From Incurvaria masculella (taxonomy: Eukaryota; Arthropoda; Insecta; Lepidoptera; Incurvariidae): DNA of 64,000 bases. Position numbers and translations under genes: made by a program. Below, in pieces: positions 1-10,110 of the stretch. The notes below the pieces were generated by a model. It saw nothing but the letters and a program-made list of their open reading frames with translations, had not been told where the DNA came from and ran no database searches. Every line of letters starts with the position of its first letter. Within the stretch, counting starts at the first letter, position 1. The stretch lies in NCBI GenBank assembly GCA_946894095.1, contig OX335658.1, positions 12,391,001 to 12,455,000 on the forward strand. Reading direction: 5' to 3'.

Positions 1-464
1 GAGAATTTTAATTCCCGAACGTCGATAGGTTTTAAAATACGAACACGAATTTATCAAATGTTTTATGCGTTTGGTCATTTCTCATGTGACAGATTAATAA
101 AAAAAGCCTTGCTGTTGTTAATAAAGCATGCTGCTTTTTAAAATTCATGCTGTGATTAGTAATATGTTATTTGTACACAAACTTATTTTATACAAAACTT
201 CCTTACACATTACAAAACATTTCCATTAATATTTAAGAGCCTACATTTTAAAACTGAAAAACCTGGCGAAACCTGTTATCTACATGAAAACATGTCCGTT
301 TTAATTGTTTTTTTGTTGAACTTATTTTTTATTATATTTTATATTATACTACTACTATATTATTTTACCTAGTCTTATATGTATGTATGGTTTCATAAAT
401 TCGTTTTTCTCGTAAATGACTGAGTTTTACTCAATCATTTACAAGTTTGATTTTCATACCTCTT
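1..464. other. AT-rich DNA, nothing recognised
   Basis: No gene, RNA or repeat that I recognise. Long A/T runs and stops in all frames suggest non-coding DNA. Confidence 0.5.
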
Positions 465-661
465 AGGGCTGATTTCTCAATAGTCTGATAAGCAGCCAGA
501 TAACTATTCGACGGATTTATTTACGCTTCTGCTTATGCATCCGATAAAGTAAGTCCATATGTTGATTAGTAACATTATAGTCAGATAATTCTGATAGAAG
601 ATATCCGTCTTTTGACCAACGTGAAATTCTACTATAAGTACTATCTGAGGATTTAAAAATT
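465..661 (+). repeat. Small MITE-like repeat, family A copy 1
   Basis: About 197 bp that aligns in the same orientation with 35760-35985. Shared blocks include 'gggctgattt', 'cagataactattcgacgga', 'agtaagtccatat' and 'tatctgaggatt'. The ends are imperfect inverted repeats (gctgatttytcaat at the left against attgaaaaac at the right in copy 2). This pattern fits a non-autonomous DNA transposon, but no clear target duplication is visible and the superfamily is unknown. Confidence 0.65.
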
Positions 662-1183
662 TGCCATTAATGAAATAAACATTTAATGAATTAGATAAAC
701 ATTTTCATACATTTTACAACGTATTGGTATGACTAGCCTTTTTAATCAATGGCAAGACGAAGTTGTTGGCAAAATAATAGCTTTACCATTTTGTATGGGC
801 CGACATGAAAATTGTACCCTCTTAAGTGGCGGCTTAGTGCAAGAATGCGTCTTTACGTATGCAAGATTAACAATATGCAGACGCGGTAGTTATAGCCTAG
901 TGCCGGCCCAAAATTATAAGACTAGAATCTCCGTGACTAAGCATAATGCGGCAAAAAGGTTTTGCTCCGCTATTTGGCAAGCTTTTGCCATTTTAATAAC
1001 TATATAAATAACAGGAGAGATGTTTGAGGGAAGTACAGCAAATATTGAAAACACCCTACCCATAGAAATGTTATAGACAGCTCAATCAAGATTACAAATA
1101 GATCTCAAATGAGGTTTTTTCGTTGTAAGTTTGCAAAAATAAATACATTTTATAGAATAAAAAAAAAAATTACAAAATAAAAT
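662..1183. other. No supported gene
   Basis: Contains a 92-codon frame at 729-1007 (+) with no recognisable domain and Lys/Ile/Cys-rich composition. I regard it as chance. The last 70 bases are A-rich and lead into the next repeat. Confidence 0.4.
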
Positions 1184-1586
1184 AACCGACTTCAAAGAAA
1201 AAGCACAAAAAAGTAAAAAATAATTTCTATATTTGTAGTTACGATTTCTGTTATTTTTTGAGTCTAAGGTACACTTACTAATTTGTACACGTCCTTTCCA
1301 ATAAAAAAAGAATCACCGAAATCGGTTGGCGTTATATTGAGTTATTCGTCCATTTGTCGCGCACATCTTAACACAAATTTAAGACTTTTATGATTTTCTC
1401 ATGGATATCATTGTCAGAACTTAACCAAATTAAAATGGGACCACTTGGGAAGCACTAGCTATCATGTAAAAAAATAATCATCAAAATCGGTTCACCCAGG
1501 CAAAAGTTATTAGGTAACAAACATAAAAAAAACAAAAAAAAACATACAGCCGAATTGATAACCTCCTCCTTTTTTTGAAGTCGGTT
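1184..1586 (-). mobile_element. 'accgacttcaaa' inverted-terminus element, copy 1
   Basis: The element begins aaccgacttcaaa and ends tttgaagtcggtt, so the termini are inverted repeats of about 13 bp. It is flanked on both sides by aaaat (1179-1183 and 1587-1591), a possible 5-bp target duplication in low-complexity DNA. The interior has the 'aaatcggttcacccaggcaa' and 'gaggaggtt' (minus strand) blocks seen very often in moth and butterfly intergenic DNA. It carries no ORF. A relative in the opposite orientation lies at 33423-33739. Confidence 0.7.
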
Positions 1587-1591
1587 AAAAT

Positions 1592-2273
1592 ATCATACGA
1601 TCTGGCAGAGCGTCGGGGATATTATACGAAGTTTCAGGATATACCCATACTTCACACGACTCTGTCAGACGAATAATATATGTGCTCGTTCTAACTTCGT
1701 CGATGTTAACTTAAAATTATTTTGAAAAGAGTTTTGAATGCACTCGGCAATAAGCCGCAAATATAGCGGTAAATCGTACCATGCTTTTATGTTTTTATTA
1801 TAATTGTTCTATTTCTAGTCATATCTACTTTCAACGTTATGTCCACCGTAAGTCCTGGACAACCTCTTTGTCTTAAATAACCTTTTAAAATTAATACAAC
1901 GCAAATATCTACCGAATAAGATTGCATACGGGCTCAAAATTTCACTCGACTCAATGTTTTTATGGCGATATTTTTGCACCATACAATTCTCGAATTTAGC
2001 CGATACGCTAGACACTGAGCTTTGGATTATATAAAATAAAATTCGTTATTTAACACCACAATGTGAGAGGTACACCCTTACTGTCGCCGCAATGTACGCT
2101 CGGGATTTGAACAAGAGAATATGGGGTAGGAGCAGTTGACCACAATGCGAACATTACTCAGTGAACGTTATAGTCTATTTTGTTATTTCATTAAAAAACC
2201 CACCGTCATTATATCAGCCAAACGCACCCATTCCTGAAGAAATTCGATGTCATGCCAGGACCATCTCTTAAAG
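1592..2273. other. No supported gene
   Basis: AT-rich DNA. Short frames on the minus strand (1815-2015 and 2183-2428) have no recognisable homology, and the second overlaps the following SINE. Confidence 0.4.
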
Positions 2274-2685
2274 AACGGCTCGTAGCCTAGTGGCGCGGGA
2301 ACTTGCCTAGCACACCAAAGGTCTGGGTTAAAATGCTTGCCCCGTTTATGCACCACTTTCTTTCTCTTTCTGAGTTGGATAAGTGCATTTCGATACAAAC
2401 GCGGGCTTTTCCATGGTTCAGAACCCATGTCAAATGGCAGGTCCGTTCAGTTTGAGTGGTTCAGAACCCATGTAAAATGGTAGGTCCCCTACCTCTACTA
2501 GGTGGTAGGGTTAAGACCGCCCGGGTTGGTATCACCACATTGGATGAGACTATGATTGAAGCGGCAATGAAACATTGCCTGTGTTTTACATCCAGTTCAA
2601 TGTAGCCGTGCTCATAAAAGGGAGGTCCTAGCGCAGCACCTGATTCCTTCGAAACATGGTGTATTGGGCTAATAGCATAATAATT
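2274..2685 (+). mobile_element. tRNA-headed SINE, 3' truncated
   Basis: The head starts 'ggctcgtagcctagtggcg', a good tRNA A-box, and is followed by 'gggttaaaatgc' where the B-box is expected. The body then runs through 'gtaggtcccc', 'ccgcccgggttggta', 'gaagcggcaatgaaa' and 'catccagttcaatgtagc'. These blocks are shared with every other SINE in the window. A segment around 2430-2480 is duplicated (the 'ggttcagaacccatgt' block occurs twice). The last about 50 bp of the family tail and the A-run are missing. Confidence 0.85.
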
Positions 2686-3217
2686 TCTAATTTTATTGAT
2701 CTGAAGTTATGTTTAAAGTTTTACTTTGAAATATCGAGGAAATGTTAAGAGATTCGATGGACAAATAATCAGTGGGTCACCCCTTATTTACCATAAAACG
2801 GGTTAATTTCGGGTTTTTTACTTCAATTTGCTTAACAATACATACATGCACAGGTCACCATGCTTTCTTTAAGGAAAACTAGAGAAATCATAAAGATTTC
2901 AGAAAAAAAAACTGTTCACATTACATGAGCGCGACTCCAATGTACTGATAACGATTTGAGAAGTTGTCTCATCGGGCAGATGTGTTCCACCTCCCTCTAA
3001 CTCGCACTAGTGTTACTCGAGTTGACGTGTCACTCCCACACTTTGTTCGTCTTGCGAGTACATCGTGCCATCCTAGGTCTACGATTGCGAAAGTGCTGCA
3101 ACCCGTATAGTCTATGACCCCACACTTTGTCCGTTGTGTTAGCAAATGTGAGAGTTATTGGCTGGGCTTCCCGCGCGTGCGCGACCGCCCTCGTTGTGTC
3201 TTATTTTACAACTCGCC
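2686..3217. other. Unassigned DNA with a short direct repeat
   Basis: The part from about 2930 is richer in GC. 'cccacactttgt' occurs near 3036 and again near 3120 with similar flanks, a short diverged direct duplication. No ORF is supportable. Confidence 0.4.
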
Positions 3218-3553
3218 GTACAGTCGACCGAAGATTTAAGGATGCACTTCCAGTTGAAGTACAAAATGAAGGGATTTTTTTTTACTTTTTTTATGTAATG
3301 TAAGTGTAAAGCGCGTCATATGGGTACGCCATATACATTACCAGGATCCCTTAAGCTGCCCGATGACGCCCATGAGCTTTCGAACTTTTAAGGGGGCTGC
3401 GACTAAAGTACTTTTGGAATTATTTATAGTATTGACTCTCAAATATTTTATTTGTTCTGTAAATCAATCCCTACCAAAACTAAATGGGAGATAGTATTTT
3501 AACTTTTAACACTTTTTACGGAAGTGCATCCTTTGAACTTTCGTCGACTGTAC
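3218..3553. repeat. Inverted-repeat pair (34-bp arms)
   Basis: 3218-3251 (gtacagtcgac...gcacttcc) is an imperfect reverse complement of 3520-3553 (ggaagtgcatc...cgactgtac). The arms enclose a LINE fragment, so this is either a foldback element with an internal insertion or an inverted duplication. Confidence 0.6.
3296..3410 (-). pseudogene. Non-LTR retrotransposon fragment
   Basis: Aligns with the region just downstream of the reverse-transcriptase C-terminus in the copy at 26145-26358: 'tatggcgtacgcca', 'gcccgacgacgccca', 'gggctgcga'. It is a short remnant of the same LINE family on the minus strand with no intact frame. Confidence 0.6.
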
Positions 3554-3784
3554 CTGTCTTGTTGGTCTCAAATTATATTGTCTGCTGTACTGTTTGGACT
3601 GAGCGGCATTGTGTAAACATGGAGATCCCTCTCGCATACTCGTATATTTCACCACTGAATGCCTGAAATATGTGGCGCTTTCTGTTTGAAGAGACTATAG
3701 CTCCTACTTGTCTTAATTATGCGGCCGCTACTTGCTTGCGCGCCCATCCTAATTCCAAACCTAATTCCATCCCTATTATATACT

Positions 3785-4205
3785 TCTTTTTTCATCAAGC
3801 AACCTGACATGGATGGCTACACACAACTACCGTGATGATATTAGCCCAAAAAGGTGCTATACCAAGAGCTTCCATTTATGAGCACGGCTACACTGAACTG
3901 GACGGAAAACACGAACGATTTTTCATTGCCGCTTCACCCATAGTTTTATTCAACGCGGTGGAAGCCGGGTTAACCCTACTATCTAGTGTAGTAGAAAGGG
4001 GAATGATAGTTTCACATGGGTTCCAAACCATCGAAGAGCTCGTATTCGTAACGAAATAAACTAATCTAACTCAGAAAGAGAAAGAAACTCCTGCATGACC
4101 GGGGCAAGGATTTGAACCCATACCCATAGATTCAGCCATTTGCCTTATCGTGACCAAACATTTTGTGACCGCCCGGAATGCTCGTTTTGTCGACCGTGGA
4201 GCCCC
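3785..4205 (-). mobile_element. tRNA-headed SINE, minus strand
   Basis: The tail is at the left (T-run, then 'tgacatggatggct'), followed by the shared SINE body in reverse. At the 5' end the B-box-like 'gatttgaaccca' (minus strand tgggttcaaatc) lies beside 'gattcagccatttgccttat'. The same head block recurs alone at 15560-15640. It differs from the head at 34151-34560, so a second tRNA-type head is attached to the same body. An open frame at 3832-4059 is a shadow of the SINE body. Confidence 0.8.
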
Positions 4206-5171
4206 GTAACCTCACCAGATTCCATCATCAAAAAACCCACCACCGGAGCAAATTCTGCAAGATTTGGTTGATTGTGGTACTGTTTGGTTGTAATTTATTG
4301 TAAAGGTTGACAAGATTATCCTCCATTTCGGAATTTCGGGCTGTTTCTTATAGTGTAACCGATTTTTTATTATTTGGGATTAACTTCTAGTCACTGCTTG
4401 GGAAAAAATCTGTGACAATGACTACGAGCTTTTGTATCTTTTATTTTGTGTTGGATCGGCATTTGATTATAATCAATCAATTTGTAATTCGAAATATTGG
4501 TTCCGAACGAGCCCATAATACCAAAGATTTTTCGTATTTCTTCTTATTCTCGTTTACGTTTAATCATATATCTTTTATTATGAAATAGTTGATGAAAATG
4601 AGAAAATATGAATATTTTATATTGGGCCGAATCGTCCCGATGTAACTAAATATATTTGATTCTAAATCAAATATCTGACAACAGTTGTATGATGAAGAAA
4701 GAAATCGTACGTGCGTTTATATAGTTGATTGAAAATATAGTTTTGTAATATATTCCGTATTTGTTATATGCAAAAAGTTTGGTTTAAATCTAAAATAGAT
4801 TGACTTAACGAACAATAATTATGCTAGCACAACATCCCCAAATATCAAGTTTTAACACTCGATAAGCGGGGTTAACGTTCAAAACGTCGGGTCGACCGAT
4901 TTAATCCTGTTCGTTTGGAATCCCACAAAAACGTTTTGAAACTAATTTCGGACATTAGCTGCTCGTATATTCGCTAGCTTGGCTCAAGTGTACCAGAGAA
5001 CGGTCTAAATATATTATAACTTTTAAGTAAGCGAAAACAATCGGTTCTTTCGTTGAAGTTACTATAACGAAATGTGAAAAATGTAAAGGTCATAATGAAA
5101 TTATAATATAATAGTTCAAATTAAATCCTATCAACCGTCTTTCTTTAATTGCGACGGTGTATCAACCTAGG
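4206..5171. other. AT-rich DNA, nothing recognised
   Basis: No frame, RNA or repeat could be supported here. Confidence 0.4.
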
Positions 5172-5272
5172 CGGGAAGTGAACCTAAAGTTTTACGGGTA
5201 ATCCGGACCACAGCCAGCCTCAACATCGGAAATGGTCACTTATATGGAACGCAATTGTGCCCAGATATGCTA
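5172..5272 (-). mobile_element. Fragment of 5S-type SINE
   Basis: Contains 'cagccagcctcaacatcg' followed by a decayed block corresponding to the 5S box C side of the SINE head at 57834-58215. Same layout as 40235-40375. Only the head/body junction survives. Confidence 0.5.
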
Positions 5273-5284
5273 TTTTTGAGACTA

Positions 5285-5495
5285 AAGGAATGTTTATGTC
5301 ATTTTCCTGGATATAATCTAGCATCTTGGCAAATTTCATTAAGATCCGTCGACTTGGGTAAGTTATAAGAGTTAATATCCCTTCAGTCGCTTTGTCGGTA
5401 GCTAGTAGGTAGGTAGTAGCGACCGACTAGTAGGTAGGCTAGTAGGTAACAGACAGAGTTACTCTTGCATTACTAATATTAGTATAGACAGACGA
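5285..5495 (+). mobile_element. RTE-like LINE 3' fragment with short GTAG repeats
   Basis: 'aaatttcattaagatccgt' leads to 'acagacagagttactcttgca' and 'taatattagtata', the usual 3' end of lepidopteran RTE-type LINEs. In the middle, 5400-5452, 'ctagtaggtaggtagta' is iterated with variations, a small local duplication. Confidence 0.55.
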
Positions 5496-5599
5496 AAGAC
5501 ATAAAGATAAAAAAAATCACAGGCTTGAGGGATGATTTTTCAAAAACGCTGATACAATTTTCGTATACCTAAATTAAGAAATTATGAGATATCCACAAA

Positions 5600-5768
5600 T
5601 ATGTTCTTCCTTTTTGGGTGAACTTCGAGTTTTATTACCCTGCAAATGTTGTAATGTTGTCCCTACAATGTCGTACAGACTATCTCTATACCAAAATGCC
5701 AAAACTCACTAAAATTGGTTCAGTGGATTAGGTATGAAAACGTGACAGACAGTACGGCCTATTATGGA
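5600..5768 (+). mobile_element. RTE-like LINE 3' fragment
   Basis: Contains 'cagactatctctataccaaaa' and 'aaaattggttcagtggatta', parallel to blocks in 5774-6040 and 53560-53805. No coding part is present. Confidence 0.55.
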
Positions 5769-5773
5769 AGTAC

Positions 5774-6040
5774 TAGCTGAGGTACCCGGCTACGCTCGGT
5801 TGAATGTTGTTTTGTACTAATGTCGGGTTGAATTATTTCCCGGATATAGATGAGTTCACCATACAAACTGTCACCCCTATTTCACCTCCTTGGAGTTGTC
5901 GAGTTGAATCTTCCTTCCATGTCCTTCTCTAAGGCCCAGACTACCTCTATACCGAAATTCATAAAAATCGGTTCAGTGGTTTAGGCGTGTACACGCAATA
6001 GACAGAATTACTTTCGCATTTATAATATCAGTAAGGATAT
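5774..6040 (+). mobile_element. RTE-like LINE 3' end / SINE-like copy
   Basis: Starts 'tagctgaggtacccggct', passes 'aatgtcgggttgaattattt' and 'aaaatcggttcagtggttta', and ends 'actttcgcatttataatatc'. This unit recurs at 34667, 39991, 48387 and 53560. It carries no ORF. These are probably 5'-truncated LINE copies or a SINE using the LINE tail. Confidence 0.7.
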
Positions 6041-8294
6041 ATATGGAATAATATACCTTGTGGATACGCTAATATTATGGCAATTAGTTCAATGAACGCT
6101 ATCATTGAGCGGTAATTTAAAACTGTCAGATAAGTCCAAGATGTTTCACAATTTTTTTTTCGTAATCACTTTGAATACAAATCCATGTAAAACATCACGC
6201 TATTTCCCCGGAGAGGTAAACTGGATTATAGAGCTCTATGCGATACGACCGCAGACAATTTTTATTCCACATTTTGAGAACACACGGTGAAGTTTTTATT
6301 GGCCCAACGTATATCCGAACCAAAACTAAAGTAACGTTTGTTAAGTCGCTTTTGTGAGGCACGTTACCAGACCTGGCAAGGATGAGCTTTGACAAACTAC
6401 GAACCTCGTTTACTCGGATTTACGTCGAGCTGAAAAATTGGCTTTGCGATGCAGGAGCGTGCGCTCATTATCCATACGTAAGCTTGTTTACTAGAAAGCT
6501 GGGTATCGGTGTTAAGTCGATGGTCAAGAGTCATATGAAAAGCAAACGGGATTTTCCGTTCTACAAATCGGGTATTCTCTACGCGAATTCTGTAAATATT
6601 TTTAAACTTTGATTTTCTCGTATTTTAACAATAAAATAGGGAAAAATATTTTGTTTTTTTTTAAAAACAAACAATTTTACTTAGTATTTTAAAAAGAAAA
6701 ATAAAACATCATATTTTGACATTAATTTCCAATGGTTACTTAACATAACAACATAAACATGAGCTCTAACAAATCCTTATTTTTTTTACATCTATTCTAT
6801 TGTTGCAAATACAGTAATTAGAGTTAAATTAAATGTCTCCCTCTTAAAATCATTTCACGACGAATTATGTATACATTTCCTATTCCACGGATACCTAATG
6901 CATATAGTTTATAGAACATATTAATTTATAGTTAGGCTATTATAAATTTAATTGCACCTTCTTTCACTTTATGATAACATACTGACCAGAGGAATTGTTT
7001 AAAATGACCAGAAAATAATTAAAATGCTCATAATTTTAAAATAAATGTATCTATTCTGGCTTCTTGTAAGGCATGCGTTATTTACCAAAGGATAGTAACC
7101 TGTCTAATGGTATGGGCGGCCTGTTTTAAAATTCAGGTATTAAATTAGTATTAGTGATACAATTTCAGGACTACAGGATTTCAGTGGAGGCATAATTTAG
7201 ATAAAGTTCATTAAAAAAAACATTATTGCAAGGAGTTTTTTATTTGTTAGAAATTACTATAAATAATTAAAAACAAGAAAAAATGCTTCCTCTATGACCA
7301 CATTAGCGTTCAGAATGTCGCATATAATTATGATCGCATGAGGGTAGAAAACGTGCCAGTTTACGAACACAACATCGTCGTAAAACGGCGAATGCTCCGC
7401 TTCACCACCCCCAGCGGCGTTGCGTGCCGCCTAACTAACTACCTTCCTGGTGTGGACACCGTCAGCAAAGAGTATGTAATAATACTGGTGGGTTCTGAGT
7501 TACTGAAAAGTGTTTTTATCTTTTAATCCATTACCCTTATTGTTTTCGTGGTCCGTATGGCGCTTTCTCATCTCTGCCTAACCTTCCGGGAAAGCGGCGT
7601 GAAGGTATACGTATGTGTATGTCTAATACATCACTTTGAAAAAATCCCGTGATATTAATAATGAAACCATAGGTGCCAGAGTCATACTGGTGTTTCATAA
7701 GATACAGAAAAAATATTAATATCAAATCCAAAATACTTTTTTTTAGAATATAGCCGTTATACTTTTGCGAAACATTCATATTTGCCTTATTTCCACAAAA
7801 ACGCGTTTGCCTCCTACTAACACAGTACCTAGGATCCACATTTTTTATATTTGAACGCTTCACTTAATTAAAATCATATTGATGAAAATACTTATTCAGT
7901 AAGAAATAAGTGAAAATGAAAATTATAAACGATACTCAAATATAATTTTATTATGAAGTCCATGGATGACATACATTTCGAAAGTTGTTTACACCTTGTT
8001 GGAATAGTTTCCATTATTATGTGTATTTGTGGAATTAAGATCGGTTTAACCACATTTTTTTAATCGACGTTTCCGCCGGAATATACAAAATCCATTACAG
8101 AAAATAATAAAGCAAATTGGATCATCGCTGGATCCGCACTAATAACCGGTTAATGCCAGTGTAGTTTCCGTGAAACAATATTTCATATCACATCAATTTA
8201 TCCTGCGCGCCTTCCGACACGTTAAGCCTTCGAACCGCGGATTAAACCTTTCGGGCGGCGCTGTAAAAGCGCTTGCGCAAAACTGTCAAGTGTC
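6041..8294. other. No supported gene
   Basis: Long AT-rich stretch. Frames at 6105-6290, 6195-6395 (-), 6382-6612, 7338-7526 and 7537-7863 (-) show no recognisable domain and some overlap one another in opposite directions. From 8200 the GC content rises into the tandem array. Confidence 0.4.
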
Positions 8295-10110
8295 ACATGT
8301 CGTCGGCTCTGTCGCTGTCGATCCGACCGCGACTATTGTCGACGTTAATTGAACGCAGCCGCCTGCTCGTGACAGTGTCGCGTTTCTGACGTCTGCCAAA
8401 CGAAACCCGCTCGCCGAAACGTGGCGACACACGGCAGCGACGAGTAGAGGGTGGCGATGTGGTAGGAACTGTAATGGTGCATAGAGAAATTACAGTTAAA
8501 TTTCATTAGCACATGTCAGTGGCTCTGTCGCTGTCGATCTGACCGTGTCTATTGTCGATGTTAATTGAACGCAGCCGCCTGCTCGTGACAGTGTCGCATT
8601 TCTGACGTCTACCGAACAAAGCCCGCTCACCGAAACATGGCGACACACGGCAGCGATTAGAGGAGAGCAGCGACGAGTAGAGAGTGGCGTTATGGCAGGA
8701 ACTGTAATGATGCATAACGAAATTGATGTTGAATTTTATTGTTACATGTCGGCGGATTTGTCGCTGTTGATCCGACCGCGACTATTGTTGACGTTAATTG
8801 AACTCAACCGCCTGCTCGTGACAGTGTCGCATTTCTGACGTCTACCGAACGAAGCCCGCTCACCGAAACATGGCGACACACGGAAGCAACGAGAGGAGAG
8901 CAGCGACGAGTAGAGAGTGGCGATGTAGCAGGAACTGTAATGATGCATAAAGAAATTGATGTTGAATTTTATTGTTACATGTCGGCGGATTTGTCGCTGT
9001 CGATCCGACCGCGACTATTGTTGACGTTAATTGAACGCAACCGCCTGCTCGTGACAGTGTCGCATTTCTGACGTCTACCGAACGAAGCCCGCTCACCGAA
9101 TCATGGCGACACACGGCAGTGACGAGAGGAGAGCAGCGACGAGTAGAGGGTGGCGATGTGGCAGGAACTGTAATGATGCATAAGGAAATTGATGTTGAAT
9201 TTTATTGTTACATGTCGGCGGATTTGTCGCTGTCGATCCGACCGCGACTATTGTTGACGTTAATTGAACGCAGCCGCCTGCTCGTGACAGTGTCGCATTT
9301 CTGACGTCTACCGAACGAAGCCCGCTCACCGAATCATGGCGACACACGGCAGTGACGAGAGGAGAGCAGCGACGAGTAGAGGGTGGCGATGTGGCAGGAA
9401 CTGTAATGATGCATAAGGAAATTGATGTTGAATTTTATTGTTACATGTCGGCGGATTTGTCGCTGTCGATCCGACCGCGACTATTGTTGACGTTAATTGA
9501 ACGCAGCCGCCTGCTCGTGACAGTGTCGCATTTCTGACGTCTACCGAACGAAGCCCGCTCACCGAATCATGGCGACACACGGCAGTGACGAGAGGAGAGC
9601 AGCGACGAGTAGAGGGTGGCGATGTGGCAGGAACTGTAATGATGCATAAGGAAATTGATGTTGAATTTTATTGTTACATGTCGGCGGATTTGTCGCTGTC
9701 GATCCGACCGCGACTATTGTTGACGTTAATTGAACGCAGCCGCCTGCTCGTGACAGTGTCGCATTTCTGACGTCTACCGAACGAAGCCCGCTCACCGAAT
9801 CATGGCGACACACGGCAGTGACGAGAGGAGAGCAGCGACGAGTAGAGGGTGGCGATGTGGCAGGAACTGTAATGATGCATAAGGAAATTGATGTTGAATT
9901 TTATTGTTACATGTCGGCGGATTTGTCGCTGTCGATCCGACCGCGACTATTGTTGACGTTAATTGAACGCAGCCGCCTGCTCGTGACAGTGTCGCATTTC
10001 TGACGTCTACAGAACGAAGCCCGCTCACCGAAACGTGGCGAAATATGATAGCGACAAGAGGAGTGTAGCGACGCCTGAGAGCAACCAGTAGAGAGTGGCG
10101 ATGTGGCAGG
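8295..10110 (+). repeat. Tandem array of a 233-bp unit, about 8 copies
   Basis: Taking 'acatgtc' as the phase mark, units start at 8295, 8511, 8744, 8977, 9210, 9443, 9676 and 9909. Spacing is 216 bp for the first and 233 bp for all others. Units from about 9100 to 10000 are almost identical. The first two units and the last half-unit are diverged, as expected if unequal exchange homogenises the interior. The array is clearly more GC-rich than its surroundings. It produces recurring open frames (84 codons minus, 61 codons plus), but 233 is not a multiple of 3, so no long repeat protein results. No target duplication or flanking transposon ends are visible. Confidence 0.95.

Noticed and set aside
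9093..9347. Repeated 84-codon minus and 61-codon plus frames in the tandem array
   Set aside because: They repeat only because the 233-bp unit repeats. The unit length breaks frame at each junction and no domain is recognisable.
8295..10110. CRISPR array
   Set aside because: Units are contiguous 233-bp repeats without short direct repeats and unique spacers, and the DNA is eukaryotic.
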